DNA of 64,000 nucleotides from Desulfobacterales bacterium (GCA_016342285.1 JAEINQ010000003.1:104365-168364); one strand, 5' to 3'; shown: positions 17,942-27,071, counted from the first letter of the stretch. Translations and numbers: made by a program. Notes: a model not told the origin generated them from the sequence alone.

Positions 17942-18547
17942 TGTAAGGCATTGGCCAACAAATGAAAAGGCACCGCCAACTGACTCTGACCATGCCCTGA
18001 GGAAATTGATTCCCAGGACGCATTGAACGGTTGGTAGACCGGTGCGCCGGAATTGAGGCCGGCCCGGCTGCGCTGTCAGCGCGGTCGGGCCGGTCTTTTT
18101 TTGTGCCTATTGCGTTTTGCCGGTTGGCGGGGGTATCCACACACAGGTGGGTGCAATCGAGGTGTCCATGGCAAGGGGCTGGGATACTGCCCCAGATAAG
18201 TGTGGAGTGACTAAAGTTGATGCACTCGTAAAAAGTCAGCAATATGCCCACTTTTTTGATTAACCACGAAGAGCACGAAGTACACGAAGCTGAAATCATT
18301 ATATATTATTTAACAACCCTTCGTGATCTTCGTGTCCTTCGTGGTAAAAATTGGACTTTTTACGGGACTGTCAAAGTTGAGGAGTCGCTACGCCCCCCAT
18401 TTTTTTATAATGGTTGGCAGAGCGCAGCGATTCCACACTTGAGCATTGGACATTGGAAATTCACGGAAGCCGTTCTCGCCGGCACGATAGAACCGCTTCC
18501 GGTCCACCACTTGAAGGGGTGGTTGAATGCCAGGATTGAAGCAGGCC
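17942..18547. repeat. Long gap composed of several dispersed repeats
   Basis: Besides the terminator, this 606-base gap holds: a copy of the family-1 tail near 17982-18002; family-1 head words at 18205-18220 and 18375-18392; a complete inverted-repeat element of ACCACGAAG type at about 18226-18372, whose 18263-18345 core has an AT-rich centre; and a roughly 130-base repeat at 18413-18545 that recurs at 46354-46482. I see no gene. The last repeat ends at the stop codon of the receiver gene. Confidence 0.6.
18057..18102 (+). terminator. Rho-independent terminator
   Basis: A GC-rich stem (GGCCGGCCCGGC pairing with GTCGGGCCGGTC, with inner GCGCTG/CAGCGC) is followed directly by seven T residues. 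It lies 115 bases after the propionyl-CoA-synthetase-like gene. It is the clearest intrinsic terminator in the window. Confidence 0.85.
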
Positions 18548-18898
18548 CTACCCGATGGTGTTTTTGACGATACCGATCAGCTTTTCCGGATCAAAGGGTT
18601 TCTTGACAAATGCCACGGCCCCGAGAATGGCGTGGTCGCCGTCGATGCCGCTGACCACAATGACCGGGATATCCCGCAGTGTCTTGTCCTGCCGGAGCTT
18701 GCGATAGAATCGCGGCCCCCATTCTCTGGGCATCTGCAGATCCAGGGTGATCAGATCCGGCTTTTCCTTGCGGACCACTTCAAGCCCCTCGGTGGTGCTG
18801 CTGGCGCTGCATGTCTCGTATCCATTGTCGCTGAAGACCGCCTTTAAGTATTTGACGATCACCGGGTCGTCGTCGATGACAAGTATTTTCTTCGGCAT
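18548..18898 (-). CDS. CheY-like single-domain response regulator
   Basis: 116 residues, a bare receiver domain. The acidic pocket (VIDDDP), phosphoacceptor Asp53 in LITLDLQMP, the switch Ser (VVSG) and conserved Lys (FVKKPF) are all present, so it should be phosphorylatable. There is no output domain. It lies 43 bases downstream of tmcA on the same strand and is probably the last gene of the tmc operon. A partner kinase is not in the window. Confidence 0.9.
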   Translation of the reverse strand: MPKKILVIDDDPVIVKYLKAVFSDNGYETCSASSTTEGLEVVRKEKPDLITLDLQMPREWGPRFYRKLRQDKTLRDIPVIVVSGIDGDHAILGAVAFVKKPFDPEKLIGIVKNTIG

Positions 18899-18941
18899 GG
18901 CTGTCCTCTCTCAAGGTCTACTGGGTTCTGGGTGCCGCCAT

Positions 18942-19328
18942 TTATTTTTTCCGGTGACACTCGCCGCACATCACCGGCCCCTTGCCCTGGGTTACATGGC
19001 ACCCCTTGCAGTTGAGATGATAGGCCTTCATCAGCGCAGGCTTTCGCCCCTGAGCCTCCGACGCATGGCATTCCGAACACCGCTGGTCTTCGCTCGATTC
19101 GTCTTCGATCCGTTTGCCGCCCTCATCGTAGACATGATGGCATTCGCTGCAATCCTCGATTCCGGCCGTCTCATTGTGGGTGTCATGAACAAAAACGGCC
19201 GGGGCTCGTCGAGGCGAATCAAAAACACCGTTGTCCACCACCACCATCTCTTCCTGGGAATGGGCCGACGCCATCAGCCCCAGCAGCAGTACCAGCAACG
19301 GAAGCATTGTGCGCAATCGCAATCTCAT
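18942..19328 (-). CDS. tmcA: TmcA: acidic tetraheme cytochrome c3
   Basis: 128 residues. It has a signal peptide (MRLRLRTMLPLLVLLLGLMA) and four CxxCH haem motifs (CSECHH, CSECHA, CKGCHV, CGECHR), with further histidines for axial ligation. The mature chain is Asp/Glu-rich, as in type II cytochrome c3. It is periplasmic and, by homology with the Tmc complex of sulfate reducers, takes electrons from periplasmic hydrogenases via type I cytochrome c3 and passes them to the membrane complex. tmcB, tmcC and tmcD lie immediately upstream in the same direction, which makes the identification firm. Confidence 0.92.
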   Translation of the reverse strand: MRLRLRTMLPLLVLLLGLMASAHSQEEMVVVDNGVFDSPRRAPAVFVHDTHNETAGIEDCSECHHVYDEGGKRIEDESSEDQRCSECHASEAQGRKPALMKAYHLNCKGCHVTQGKGPVMCGECHRKK

Positions 19329-19344
19329 CCTCTCTCTCCTTTGC

Positions 19345-20676
19345 TCAGGCCGGTTTTTCCATCACCTCGTAGATAATGTCACCGAAAAATTTGATGTCCA
19401 GGCCGATACCGTAATGGTGGTTGATGTCTTCCAGGCCACTGTGGCAGTTGTGACAGGGTGCGATCAGCACCTTGGCGCCCCGGGCCTTGGCGTTGAACAG
19501 TTGTTCGGCCTTAACCCGGTTTCCGTCCATGCGGGTCATTTTGTACGGAGGTCCGGCGTTGATGACGCCGCCGCCGGCAGCGCAGCAGTAGTTATATTCC
19601 CGGTTGGGATGCATCTCCACCACCTTCTCGCAAATGGCATGGGCCACATAGCGGGACATTTCGGCCAGACCACCGCCCCGGACCACATTGCACGGGTCGT
19701 GCAGGGTGACCGTCGGTGCAAACTTCTTCTTGATCCGGATCTTTCCCGCTTTGAGCAGGTCGTGATAAAATTCGATGGCATGAACAATGGGGATGGGCGG
19801 CATGCGCCAGCCGAGCCAGCGGTTGCCCATGTCGTATACCGACCGGAAGGCGTGACCGCATTCGCCCATGACGATTTTTTTCACCTTGAGCCGGGCGGCG
19901 GTCTCGAAATGAGCCCGTTTCAGACGCCCCATGATCTCGTTGTCACCGGAATACATGGCCATGTCGCTGTTGTCCCACCCGGCCGAGGCCGGCATGGTCC
20001 AGTTGACCCCGGCCACATCCATGATCACGGCAGCCTGGTAGATAAGCTGGGCCTGGAATTTGGGCTCGGGGCCGATGACCGAGTACATGATATCCGCCCC
20101 TTCTTTTTCCAGGGGGATCCGCAGGGTCGGAATCTCCGCCTGGGCCTCCTCTTCCTGCCACTGGAGCGTGTCGGGCCATTCATCCGGCTTGACCCACATC
20201 TGGTTGAAAGTCACCGAATGGCTGTGCGCCGTGTCCTGAAGATACAAAGGGGTGACGCCCAAAAGATGAATGATGCGCCGAACCAGAAGCATCATGTAGG
20301 CGATGTCGATACCAAAGGGGCAGTACATGGCGCATCGCTTGCATAGGTTGCATTCGGTATGGGCGATTCGGGCCGCTTTCTTGATGAACCCGGCGTCGAC
20401 CTTCCCCCGTCTTTTAACCATCTCCCAGATGGTCTGCTTGACCTTGCCCACCGGCGCGTATTTCGGGTCGTTATCGTGGGACAGATAGTAGTGACAGGCC
20501 TCGGAGCAAAGTCCGCAATGGACGCAGGTCTCCACGTAGGCCTTCAATCGGGCACCGGCTTCGCCTTTGAGCACCCGGTTGACCACCTTCTCGATTTTTT
20601 CGTCGGTCAGCCTGGCGACCCCTTTTTCAATACCGTCATCGAGTACTTTCTCTTCTTGAACTTCGGGCTCACCCAT
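19345..20676 (-). CDS. tmcB: TmcB: HdrD-like Fe-S protein of the Tmc complex
   Basis: 443 residues. Two 4Fe-4S motifs lie near the N-terminus (CVHCGLCSEACH; CNLCKRCAMYCPFG). Two CCG domains follow, with GECGHAF, HDPCN, NYCCAAGG and PCHNCHSG. Its HdrD-type catalytic region probably receives electrons through the haem chain and works on the cytosolic side. It sits between tmcC and tmcA. It is a useful paralogue for the product of 52176-53402, which has TGA where TmcB has the Cys of GECGHA. Confidence 0.92.
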   Translation of the reverse strand: MGEPEVQEEKVLDDGIEKGVARLTDEKIEKVVNRVLKGEAGARLKAYVETCVHCGLCSEACHYYLSHDNDPKYAPVGKVKQTIWEMVKRRGKVDAGFIKKAARIAHTECNLCKRCAMYCPFGIDIAYMMLLVRRIIHLLGVTPLYLQDTAHSHSVTFNQMWVKPDEWPDTLQWQEEEAQAEIPTLRIPLEKEGADIMYSVIGPEPKFQAQLIYQAAVIMDVAGVNWTMPASAGWDNSDMAMYSGDNEIMGRLKRAHFETAARLKVKKIVMGECGHAFRSVYDMGNRWLGWRMPPIPIVHAIEFYHDLLKAGKIRIKKKFAPTVTLHDPCNVVRGGGLAEMSRYVAHAICEKVVEMHPNREYNYCCAAGGGVINAGPPYKMTRMDGNRVKAEQLFNAKARGAKVLIAPCHNCHSGLEDINHHYGIGLDIKFFGDIIYEVMEKPA

Positions 20677-20731
20677 TGCACGAACCTCCGTAGATCATCA
20701 ACATGTTGGCCGGCACCGCCGGCATCACCGG

Positions 20732-21391
20732 CTACCAGTCCCGGGCCTTTCTCACCCCCCCGAATTCCGATCCCATGTAAGCCCGGGTGAACGGTGAGAA
20801 GAGCATGTGACTCAACCGGGTGAAGGGAATGGCGACCAGCATGATTTCACCCGAAACGACGTGCAGCACCATCATCAGCGGATAATCAAACCACTGGTGG
20901 TAGGCAAACAGGCCTGTAACAAAGGGTGCTGCAACAATGGCCAGGATCACGTAGTCGGAGGCCGAGGTGACATAGGCAACCTCCGGACGGACCTGCCTGC
21001 GGACCAGAAAGAAGATGCACGCGCCGATGACGACCAGGGTCATCAGATCGGCGAGTCCGTCCGGCAGCGACCACCAGCTGATGCCCCATCCCTCGTCCCA
21101 GAGGATAATGTGGGAAAGAAGAAGCACCGGGACGAGCAGCAGGCTGACATGAAAGGAAAATGTGACGATTGTCATAAATGGATGCCTTCGCATGTTCACC
21201 GCTGCAAAGGGGGTAACCCAGTGGGCAATGGAGCGCAGGCTGTACTTCCAACTCATAAAGGAATAAATGAACCGCTCTTTTTGGTTGACCAGCCGGATCA
21301 TGCTGGCCAGCCGGTAAAGGCATCCGCCGATGAACACGACAAAGGCGATCCATGCCAGCGGCCCGGCGACAAATTGGTAAACTGCGTGCAT
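20732..21391 (-). CDS. tmcC: TmcC: membrane cytochrome b subunit
   Basis: 219 residues with about five hydrophobic helices and a NarI/HdrE-like pattern. Histidines suitable as haem b ligands occur in the helices (FSFHVSLLLVPVLLLSHII; VLHVVSGEIMLVAIPFTRLSH). It anchors the complex and links periplasmic TmcA to cytosolic TmcB. Spacing to tmcD is 11 bases. The C-terminus (FGGVRKARDW) is cytosolic and charged. Confidence 0.9.
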   Translation of the reverse strand: MHAVYQFVAGPLAWIAFVVFIGGCLYRLASMIRLVNQKERFIYSFMSWKYSLRSIAHWVTPFAAVNMRRHPFMTIVTFSFHVSLLLVPVLLLSHIILWDEGWGISWWSLPDGLADLMTLVVIGACIFFLVRRQVRPEVAYVTSASDYVILAIVAAPFVTGLFAYHQWFDYPLMMVLHVVSGEIMLVAIPFTRLSHMLFSPFTRAYMGSEFGGVRKARDW

Positions 21392-21402
21392 CGTCTCCTC
21401 CT

Positions 21403-22665
21403 TTAGCCCATCAGATCGGCGACCGGCAGGACCCGTCGATAATAGCGTCCGTCCTCGACTGTTTTTAGAAGTATTTTATCCCCGGCCGGACTAAAGACCG
21501 GATCCCAAGCCGCCTGGCAACGCCGGTCCCACAGTCGGTCGTTAACGGCGATGGTGTAAGCGCCGCCCTTTTCCACCCGGGCGGCCACCAACTGCCCGTC
21601 CGGGCTGAAAACCGGGGCCCAGGCCATGTCGAACCGGGTGTTCCAGGCGCGGTCGTCCACGGCGATCACGTATTGGTCACCGTCTTTGGCGGTCAGGGCC
21701 AGCCGGCTGCCGTCCGGGCTGAACCGGACATCCGAGGCAAGGTCGGCAAAGGTGCTGCGCCAGGGCTGTCCGTCCACGGCAATGGTCCAGCGCCCGAAGT
21801 CGCTGGCGATCACGGCAGCGATGCGGCTGCCGTCCGGGCTGAAGCACTGCTGCCAGAGCTGAACAAACCGGCTGTCCCAGAGAACCTCGCCGTCCTGGGC
21901 CAGGGTCCATTTTCCGTCCACGCGCACCGGAGCGATCACCGCGCCGGTTTGCGTGCTGATCACCGGCTCCCAGACACAGGCGAAGATCTTTTCCCAGGGC
22001 TTGCCGTCCACGGCGATGGTATAGTCGTAGAGATTCAGCCGGACCTCGGCGGCCAGCCGGCTGCCGTCCGCACTGATAGCCATGTTCCAGACATTGACAA
22101 ACTTGCTGTCCCAGGCCTTTCCGTTGAGCGCCGCGGAAAAAGCACCTTCCTGGAATTTATGGACCTCGGCCTCGCCAAAAGAGGCCACCTGAACCGAGGC
22201 GGCCGTGCTGGTCCCGTCCGGACTGAGGGCAAAGGCGTTCATGTTATCAAAGGTCTGCTCCCAGGGGATGCCGTTGAGCACCATGCAGTAGTTCATGTCC
22301 CGCTGGGCCGCCACGGCAATGCCGCTGCCGTCAGGACTGAACAGGGTGTTCCAGACATAACCGAATTTCTTCTCCCAGGACTCGCCGTCCACCGCCAGGG
22401 TCCATTCGCCCATTTCCGAAACGATGGCCGTAAGCCGACCGTCCGGGGAAAAACGCAGGTACCAGCATTTGTCGTAGGTGCCCTCCCATGGCTCGCCGTT
22501 GACACAAACGGTAAATTCCCCTTCGTCCACGTTGACGATGGCTGCGACCTGCTCCCCGTCCGGGCTGGCCTGGGGTTCCTCCACCCAGCCGAACTTCTGG
22601 GACCAACCGTTCATGTCGATGCGTTTCTCGCCGGTTTCCCAGTCCCATGTCCTGTAATCGACCAT
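21403..22665 (-). CDS. tmcD: TmcD: tryptophan-rich beta-propeller-like subunit
   Basis: 420 residues from ATG 22665, preceded by a perfect GGAGGTGAT. An upstream extension to 22908 has no site. The protein consists of about eight repeats of the form VWxPVFSPDG..AA..., then WTIAVDGxPW...F, rich in Trp and Asp-Gly turns, as in WD40/propeller proteins. It has no signal peptide. In the Tmc complex of sulfate reducers TmcD is a soluble, Trp-rich partner of unknown job. Here it is transcribed first of the four. Confidence 0.87.
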   Translation of the reverse strand: MVDYRTWDWETGEKRIDMNGWSQKFGWVEEPQASPDGEQVAAIVNVDEGEFTVCVNGEPWEGTYDKCWYLRFSPDGRLTAIVSEMGEWTLAVDGESWEKKFGYVWNTLFSPDGSGIAVAAQRDMNYCMVLNGIPWEQTFDNMNAFALSPDGTSTAASVQVASFGEAEVHKFQEGAFSAALNGKAWDSKFVNVWNMAISADGSRLAAEVRLNLYDYTIAVDGKPWEKIFACVWEPVISTQTGAVIAPVRVDGKWTLAQDGEVLWDSRFVQLWQQCFSPDGSRIAAVIASDFGRWTIAVDGQPWRSTFADLASDVRFSPDGSRLALTAKDGDQYVIAVDDRAWNTRFDMAWAPVFSPDGQLVAARVEKGGAYTIAVNDRLWDRRCQAAWDPVFSPAGDKILLKTVEDGRYYRRVLPVADLMG

Positions 22666-22723
22666 ATCACCTCCTGGATGGTACTGCCCGAAGCAACGGG
22701 CAAGGCTTTCTACATCATTTTCC

Positions 22724-23473
22724 CTATCGTCCGGCCCCTTCGGGTGAAGCCAGGCGATCAGCCAGCAAAAGCCAGGTGCCTGGGGGCTCCGAGAGCGGGA
22801 AGACGCTGATATCGACGGCCATCGTTGGCGACGTCGCGTTCTTGAGTAAAATCGCGTCGGTCCTGGGGGCCGAGGCATCGCCCAGCATCCGTCGTTTTTG
22901 GTTGGCAATCACGATGCCCAAGGAATCCGGATGGTAGACGTCCTCAATGCCCAACCCCACCAAGTCTTTTTCCGGAATTCCGGACAACCGGGCCCAGAGG
23001 GCGTTGCCGGCCCAGAAATTGAGATCCTTGCAGACCGCGGCAGGGAAATCGATCTGATGAAGAAACTGCAGGCGAGGCGCGTAAATATTCGCGTAATAGT
23101 CGCACTGTTCGCATAACCCGCTGCAATGCAGCGTCGGATTTCCCTTGGCGGTGAAACAGGCCCCAAGCCGGTTTTCGTATACCGTGCATTCCCGGCAGGC
23201 GTCGCGAATGACCTTGTCCTGAAAATACTCCCAGCATTTGATAAAGGAACGAAAACGCAGACCCTTCAAACCATTGGTGCCGAGTTCATCGGGCACCCGG
23301 TGACCGGAGGACTGCAGGAAATAGATCAATTCTTCAACGGAAATCGCGTATTTCTTTCCAATACGAAAGGCGCGAAGTTTTTTGGACCGGATCCACAACC
23401 CAACCGTATTCCGGTTGAAACCACATAAAGCAGCCACTTCGGACACGGATAGGGTGTTGTGCAGTTGGGGCAT
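22724..23473 (-). CDS. HTH regulator with Cys-rich and PAS-like regions, upstream of tmcD
   Basis: 249 residues from ATG 23473 (MPQLHNTLSVSEVAALCGFN). Longer frames exist, but candidate promoter words overlap them. The N-terminal 55 residues form an excisionase/MerR-like winged helix (LSVSEVAALCGFNRNTVGLW, then KYAISVEELIYFLQ). A central Cys-rich block (CRECTVYENRLGACF, CSGLCEQCDYY) could bind a metal or Fe-S centre. The C-terminal part (about 130-245) resembles a PAS sensor. It precedes tmcD by 58 bases in the same direction. I infer a redox- or metabolite-responsive regulator of the tmc operon; no experimental relative comes to mind. Confidence 0.65.
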   Translation of the reverse strand: MPQLHNTLSVSEVAALCGFNRNTVGLWIRSKKLRAFRIGKKYAISVEELIYFLQSSGHRVPDELGTNGLKGLRFRSFIKCWEYFQDKVIRDACRECTVYENRLGACFTAKGNPTLHCSGLCEQCDYYANIYAPRLQFLHQIDFPAAVCKDLNFWAGNALWARLSGIPEKDLVGLGIEDVYHPDSLGIVIANQKRRMLGDASAPRTDAILLKNATSPTMAVDISVFPLSEPPGTWLLLADRLASPEGAGR

Positions 23474-23505
23474 CGTCTTGCCTGCAGGAGCAATTAAAAT
23501 TGTCA

Positions 23506-23545
23506 TTTTGCTTATAGAAATTTTGCAAACCCAAAGTTTTGCAAA
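23506..23545 (-). promoter_or_regulatory. Phased TTTTGC repeats ahead of the tmc regulator gene
   Basis: On the plus strand TTTTGC begins at 23506, 23521 and 23537, and the last two extend to TTTTGCAAA. The spacing of 15 and 16 bases is irregular against a helical turn but regular as an array. TATAAG on the minus strand lies between the first two copies. These could be operator sites for the HTH protein. Confidence 0.3.
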
Positions 23546-23800
23546 ATTGATCCAGCATAACCTATCAAAACCGGCAACCGAGTCAAGGAAAAAATGAACC
23601 CCGTTCAGCCAGCCGTAACGCACCCGACGGCAATCCAAAAGGGCTTGTTTCCCATACCAATTCATGCTATCTGACCCCTGAACCCTGAAGAGAACCGTCT
23701 GCATTGGCCCCAACGCGGCATGCCGGGCTTGGCCGCTAACAAAGCGGAAAAAAACGGCCAAACGCGATATCAACGCCCAATATGATGGAGGAAGGACAGT

Positions 23801-24307
23801 ATGGCTCAGGACAATAAATTCATCCCTCTGCTCGTGGTCATTCTCATCGGGGCGTTCGCTCAGATCTTGTTCGCTGCGGTCGACTGCAAGGATACGCCAT
23901 ACCGGGCGGCCGTGGCTTTCTCAAAAGCATATTTCGCCCTCGATGAATCCATGGCAGGCCGCATGTGCAACGACGGCGTCACCGACAACGAGGTCAACCT
24001 GGTCCGATCCTACCTCAATGCCAAATACACCGAAGCTGCCTCCCGCGGTTACCGGATGGAACGGCTCAAAAACATGCTCTTCCAAATCCACACCGAGACC
24101 GTGGCCACGGGAGCCGATTCGGCTAAAGTCCATCTGAAGGGAACAATCCAGAACAGCATCAACCCGCTTTTCTGGTGGGTCGGCAAACTCTTCAAGCTGA
24201 CACAATCCAGCCAGGTCGAAGAAACCCTGGAATTGGTCAAAGCAGACGGCAAATGGAAAGTCTGCGGCACGCCCTTCACGCTGGCCCGGTACGCGACTGC
24301 CGAATAA
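23801..24307 (+). CDS. Exported or membrane-anchored protein of unknown function
   Basis: 168 residues from ATG 23801 with GGAGG and GGA upstream. One N-terminal hydrophobic segment (FIPLLVVILIGAFAQILFA) acts as a signal anchor or signal peptide. The mature part looks like an alpha/beta NTF2-type domain, with ALDESMAGRMC at the start and KWKVCGTPFTLA at the end, where a Cys may pair with the earlier one. I do not recognise a named family. The following HD gene is 55 bases downstream, so it may be part of the same transcript. Confidence 0.65.
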   Translation: MAQDNKFIPLLVVILIGAFAQILFAAVDCKDTPYRAAVAFSKAYFALDESMAGRMCNDGVTDNEVNLVRSYLNAKYTEAASRGYRMERLKNMLFQIHTETVATGADSAKVHLKGTIQNSINPLFWWVGKLFKLTQSSQVEETLELVKADGKWKVCGTPFTLARYATAE

Positions 24308-24362
24308 TCGTTGGTCCGCAGGCCGAGACCCAAAGGCGATCGCACCGGAGGACTCTGCCCTT

Positions 24363-25163
24363 TTGGTCTCGACGCCATGCCCCAGGAAGATGATGGACCC
24401 GATCTTCGCCCGTATCCGTGAGCATTCTCGCCAGATCGCGTCTCGCCTTCCCACTCCCATGTTCTACAAAGATTGCTCCCAAGCCGCCCGGCGCTCCCGT
24501 GACTTCTTTGAAACCGATCCGGTCATCGGGAAACTGCTCGGCTTTGTTGCCGACCACCTGGAAAATGACTTCGGCCACGGCCTGGACCATGCCATCAAGG
24601 TGACTCTGGACGCCGGGACCCTGCTGATCGTCGAAGGCCAACATCTCCACGACACCGATGACCAGGTCCAAAACCGCCTTCGGGTGGTCCAGAGCGCCGG
24701 ACTTCTCCACGATATTCAACGAAAACACAAGCACCACGCCCAACGGGGAGCCGAGTACGCCAGAGACATCCTGACCGACTATCCTTTTTCCGCCCAGGAA
24801 ATCGCCGACATCCATTGCGCCATCGCCAACCACGAGGCATTTACCGAGCCGATGCCCATAGACAAAACGGATGGACGATTGGTTTCCGACTGCCTCTACG
24901 ATGCGGACAAGTTCCGTTGGGGCCCGGACAACTTCACCCACACGGTATGGGACATGGTGTCGTTTTCCGGCGTCCCCCTGGCCACGTTCGTGGCCCTGTA
25001 TCCCAAGGCCATCCGCGGCCTGAATCGAATTCGCAGCACATTTCGGACCCCTACGGGCGCCTTTTATGGCCCCGAGTTCATCGACCTGGGACTGGCCATC
25101 GGCGATGAACTGCTGCGATTCATTCGAACCGAATTCGCCGCCGAACTCAACGAATGCCGGTAA
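24363..25163 (+). CDS. HD-domain phosphohydrolase
   Basis: 266 residues from a TTG with GGAGGA ten bases upstream; ATGs at 24390 and 24393 are alternatives. The metal-binding HD pattern is present: HGLDHAIKV, then GLLHDIQRKHKHH, with a later YDADKFRWG in place of the usual terminal Asp motif. HD enzymes hydrolyse nucleotides or phosphoesters in the cytosol. The substrate cannot be deduced. The last ten bases overlap the following DUF3108 gene, so the two are coupled. Confidence 0.75.
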   Translation: MVSTPCPRKMMDPIFARIREHSRQIASRLPTPMFYKDCSQAARRSRDFFETDPVIGKLLGFVADHLENDFGHGLDHAIKVTLDAGTLLIVEGQHLHDTDDQVQNRLRVVQSAGLLHDIQRKHKHHAQRGAEYARDILTDYPFSAQEIADIHCAIANHEAFTEPMPIDKTDGRLVSDCLYDADKFRWGPDNFTHTVWDMVSFSGVPLATFVALYPKAIRGLNRIRSTFRTPTGAFYGPEFIDLGLAIGDELLRFIRTEFAAELNECR

Positions 25164-25948
25164 ACACACGACACCTGCCTGCCCTGATTTTTTCGGCCCT
25201 GGCCCTGCTGATCTGTCTGCCGGTTCTCGCCGGCTCCCCGCTTGTGGAAAATCGCCAGGCGCCCTTCCACGTCGGAGAAAAACTGGTCTTCGAGTTGCGC
25301 TGGGCCTTTATCCCGGCCGGTGAGGCGGTCATGGAGACAATGCCGCACGAAAGTATCCAAGGCCAACCGGCCCGGCATTTCAGGCTAACGGCCCGGTCAA
25401 ACGCCTTTGTCGACGCCTTCTATAAGGTCCGCGATGTCATCGACGCCTACACCGACACGGGCCTGACCCGGTCCGTCCATTATAAAAAACAACAACGTGA
25501 AGGATCGACGCACCGGGATGTGACCGTGGTCTTTGACCTGAAGGGCGGCACCGCCCAATACACCAACCGCGACGAGGTGCGCCCCCCCATGGCCCTGCTC
25601 CCCGGCAGCTTCGACCCCCTGTCCGCTTTCTACTATATCCGGGGCATCGACCTGAAACCCGGAACAGCCCTGGAAAGACCCATCACCGACGGGAAAAAGA
25701 ATGTGATGGGTCGGGCAAACGTGATCCGGCGGGAAAAAATCCGAGTGTCGGGAAAAACATACGACACCTTTCTCATCGAACCCGAACTCAAACATATCGG
25801 CGGGGTATTCGAAAAAAGCCCCAGAGCCAAAATCCAGCTATGGGTCACGGCCGACCACCGGCGCCTGCCGGTAAGGCTCAAGAGCAAGGTGGTGGTGGGC
25901 AGTTTTGTGGGGGATCTGGTGTCGGTCACCCAAACACCCGCGCCATAA
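25154..25948 (+). CDS. DUF3108 periplasmic protein
   Basis: 264 residues with a signal peptide (LPALIFSALALLICLPVLA). The mature part begins FHVGEKLVFELRWAFIPAGEA and contains the DUF3108 pattern of Gly/Tyr strands (ARSNAFVDAFYKVRDVIDAY; DPLSAFYYIRG; IQLWVTADHRRLPVRLKSKV). The family is thought to have a lipocalin- or LolA-like beta-barrel and to act in the envelope; its role is not established. It overlaps the HD gene by ten bases. Confidence 0.82.
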   Translation: MPVNTRHLPALIFSALALLICLPVLAGSPLVENRQAPFHVGEKLVFELRWAFIPAGEAVMETMPHESIQGQPARHFRLTARSNAFVDAFYKVRDVIDAYTDTGLTRSVHYKKQQREGSTHRDVTVVFDLKGGTAQYTNRDEVRPPMALLPGSFDPLSAFYYIRGIDLKPGTALERPITDGKKNVMGRANVIRREKIRVSGKTYDTFLIEPELKHIGGVFEKSPRAKIQLWVTADHRRLPVRLKSKVVVGSFVGDLVSVTQTPAP

Positions 25949-26441
25949 CCCTTGGGTAAGGGATCCTGCCACAGGACGTGGCCTTGGGTTGCCCCTGGAA
26001 GGGGCTGGGTTACTGGCCTCAGATCAGTTTGGAGTGACTAAAGTTGAGGAGTCGCTACGCTCCATCGGATTTTTATAATTGGCAGAATTCCTTAACTTTA
26101 GCTCACTCCAAACTTTAGTTCACTTTAGTCACTTGTGCATAGGGGTCTCGGCATAGCCAACTGACTCTGACCACCCCCACGGTACGTGGATTGTACCTTC
26201 GAATTCAACTCCCTCCCGGCACCCTGTGCCGGAAACTTGGGCTTTCCAGATAACCATGTTGCGAAACATCCCGCTTTTAATCCTCTTTCAGGCGGACGCA
26301 CCGGGTTTTTGACTGAACCGCATTTACTGCTTGACATTTAATTTATCGCTGTATATGGTTTCTCCATCATTTGTTGGAAGCATAGGTTGGCATCTTTTTA
26401 ATGGGGGTGCTGATTCCAATTCTTCAGGAGCGATTCGCCAA
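25949..26441. repeat. Repeat-bearing gap upstream of the TetR gene
   Basis: The first part (25970-26176) is a copy of dispersed family 1: a GTGGCCTTGGG/GGAAGGGGCTGGG head, GAGTGACTAAAGTTGAGGAG, GGCAGAATTCCTTAAC, inverted ACTTTAGTTCACTTTAGTCA, and the tail ACTGACTCTGACCA. The second part (about 26180-26330) shows no repeat and leads into the promoter at 26331. Confidence 0.55.
26331..26359 (+). promoter_or_regulatory. Candidate promoter of the TetR gene and acyl-CoA locus
   Basis: TTGACA at 26331-26336 and TATGGT at 26354-26359 are 17 bases apart. This places transcription about 75 bases before the ATG at 26442 and argues against any earlier start. Confidence 0.4.
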
Positions 26442-27071
26442 ATGTCATCCCCGCTGGAAAAAGCCCGCCAGGACCCGGAGTCCATGAAAGGTAAAATCCT
26501 GGCCGCCGCCCGCCGACTCTTCGGCGAATACGGCTATCACGGTGTCACCACCCGCATGATCGCCAAAGAGGTGGGCATCGACATCTCAACCCTGTACTAC
26601 CATTGGGGTGAGAAACAGGACCTGTACGAAGCGGTACTCACCGACCTCAACGAGGAGATCCGGGGGAAACTGACGGAAATTGAAAAGATGGTTCGCGGCA
26701 AGCCCATCGATGTCCGCCTGGAAGTGGCCATTGATGTCATGAGCGATCACTTGTTTCAAAATCCGGAAGCATCGAACCTCATGTTGTTCAGCTATTTCTC
26801 GAAAACGCGCACCCGGTCCGACCTGGACACCCGAATGACCGAACACCTGGCCAATATCGCCGTGGCCATGGGCCTGGCCCTGGACAAATCCCATGTGCCG
26901 CCCCAGGCCAATGCCAGGGTTCTGGCGGTGTGGAATTCCATCATCAATTTTGCCTCCGGAGAAAGCTATTTTCGCCCTATGCTCAACTTGGATCGATCAG
27001 CCTATCTGGAGGTGGTCAAGGAGACATTGAAGTTCATTCTCATCCCGGCGTTCACCCGGGACAAGAAATAG
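26442..27071 (+). CDS. TetR-family transcriptional regulator
   Basis: 209 residues from ATG 26442 with a GGAG upstream. The N-terminal DNA-binding domain is typical: ILAAARRLFGEYGYHGVTTR, then MIAKEVGIDISTLYYHWGEKQDLYEAVL. The C-terminal ligand-binding part is helical, with an aromatic/aliphatic pocket like FadR/PsrA-type fatty-acid regulators. It precedes the acyl-CoA locus in the same direction, 161 bases before its first enzyme gene. I infer that it represses the locus and is released by an acyl-CoA intermediate. Confidence 0.85.
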   Translation: MSSPLEKARQDPESMKGKILAAARRLFGEYGYHGVTTRMIAKEVGIDISTLYYHWGEKQDLYEAVLTDLNEEIRGKLTEIEKMVRGKPIDVRLEVAIDVMSDHLFQNPEASNLMLFSYFSKTRTRSDLDTRMTEHLANIAVAMGLALDKSHVPPQANARVLAVWNSIINFASGESYFRPMLNLDRSAYLEVVKETLKFILIPAFTRDKK

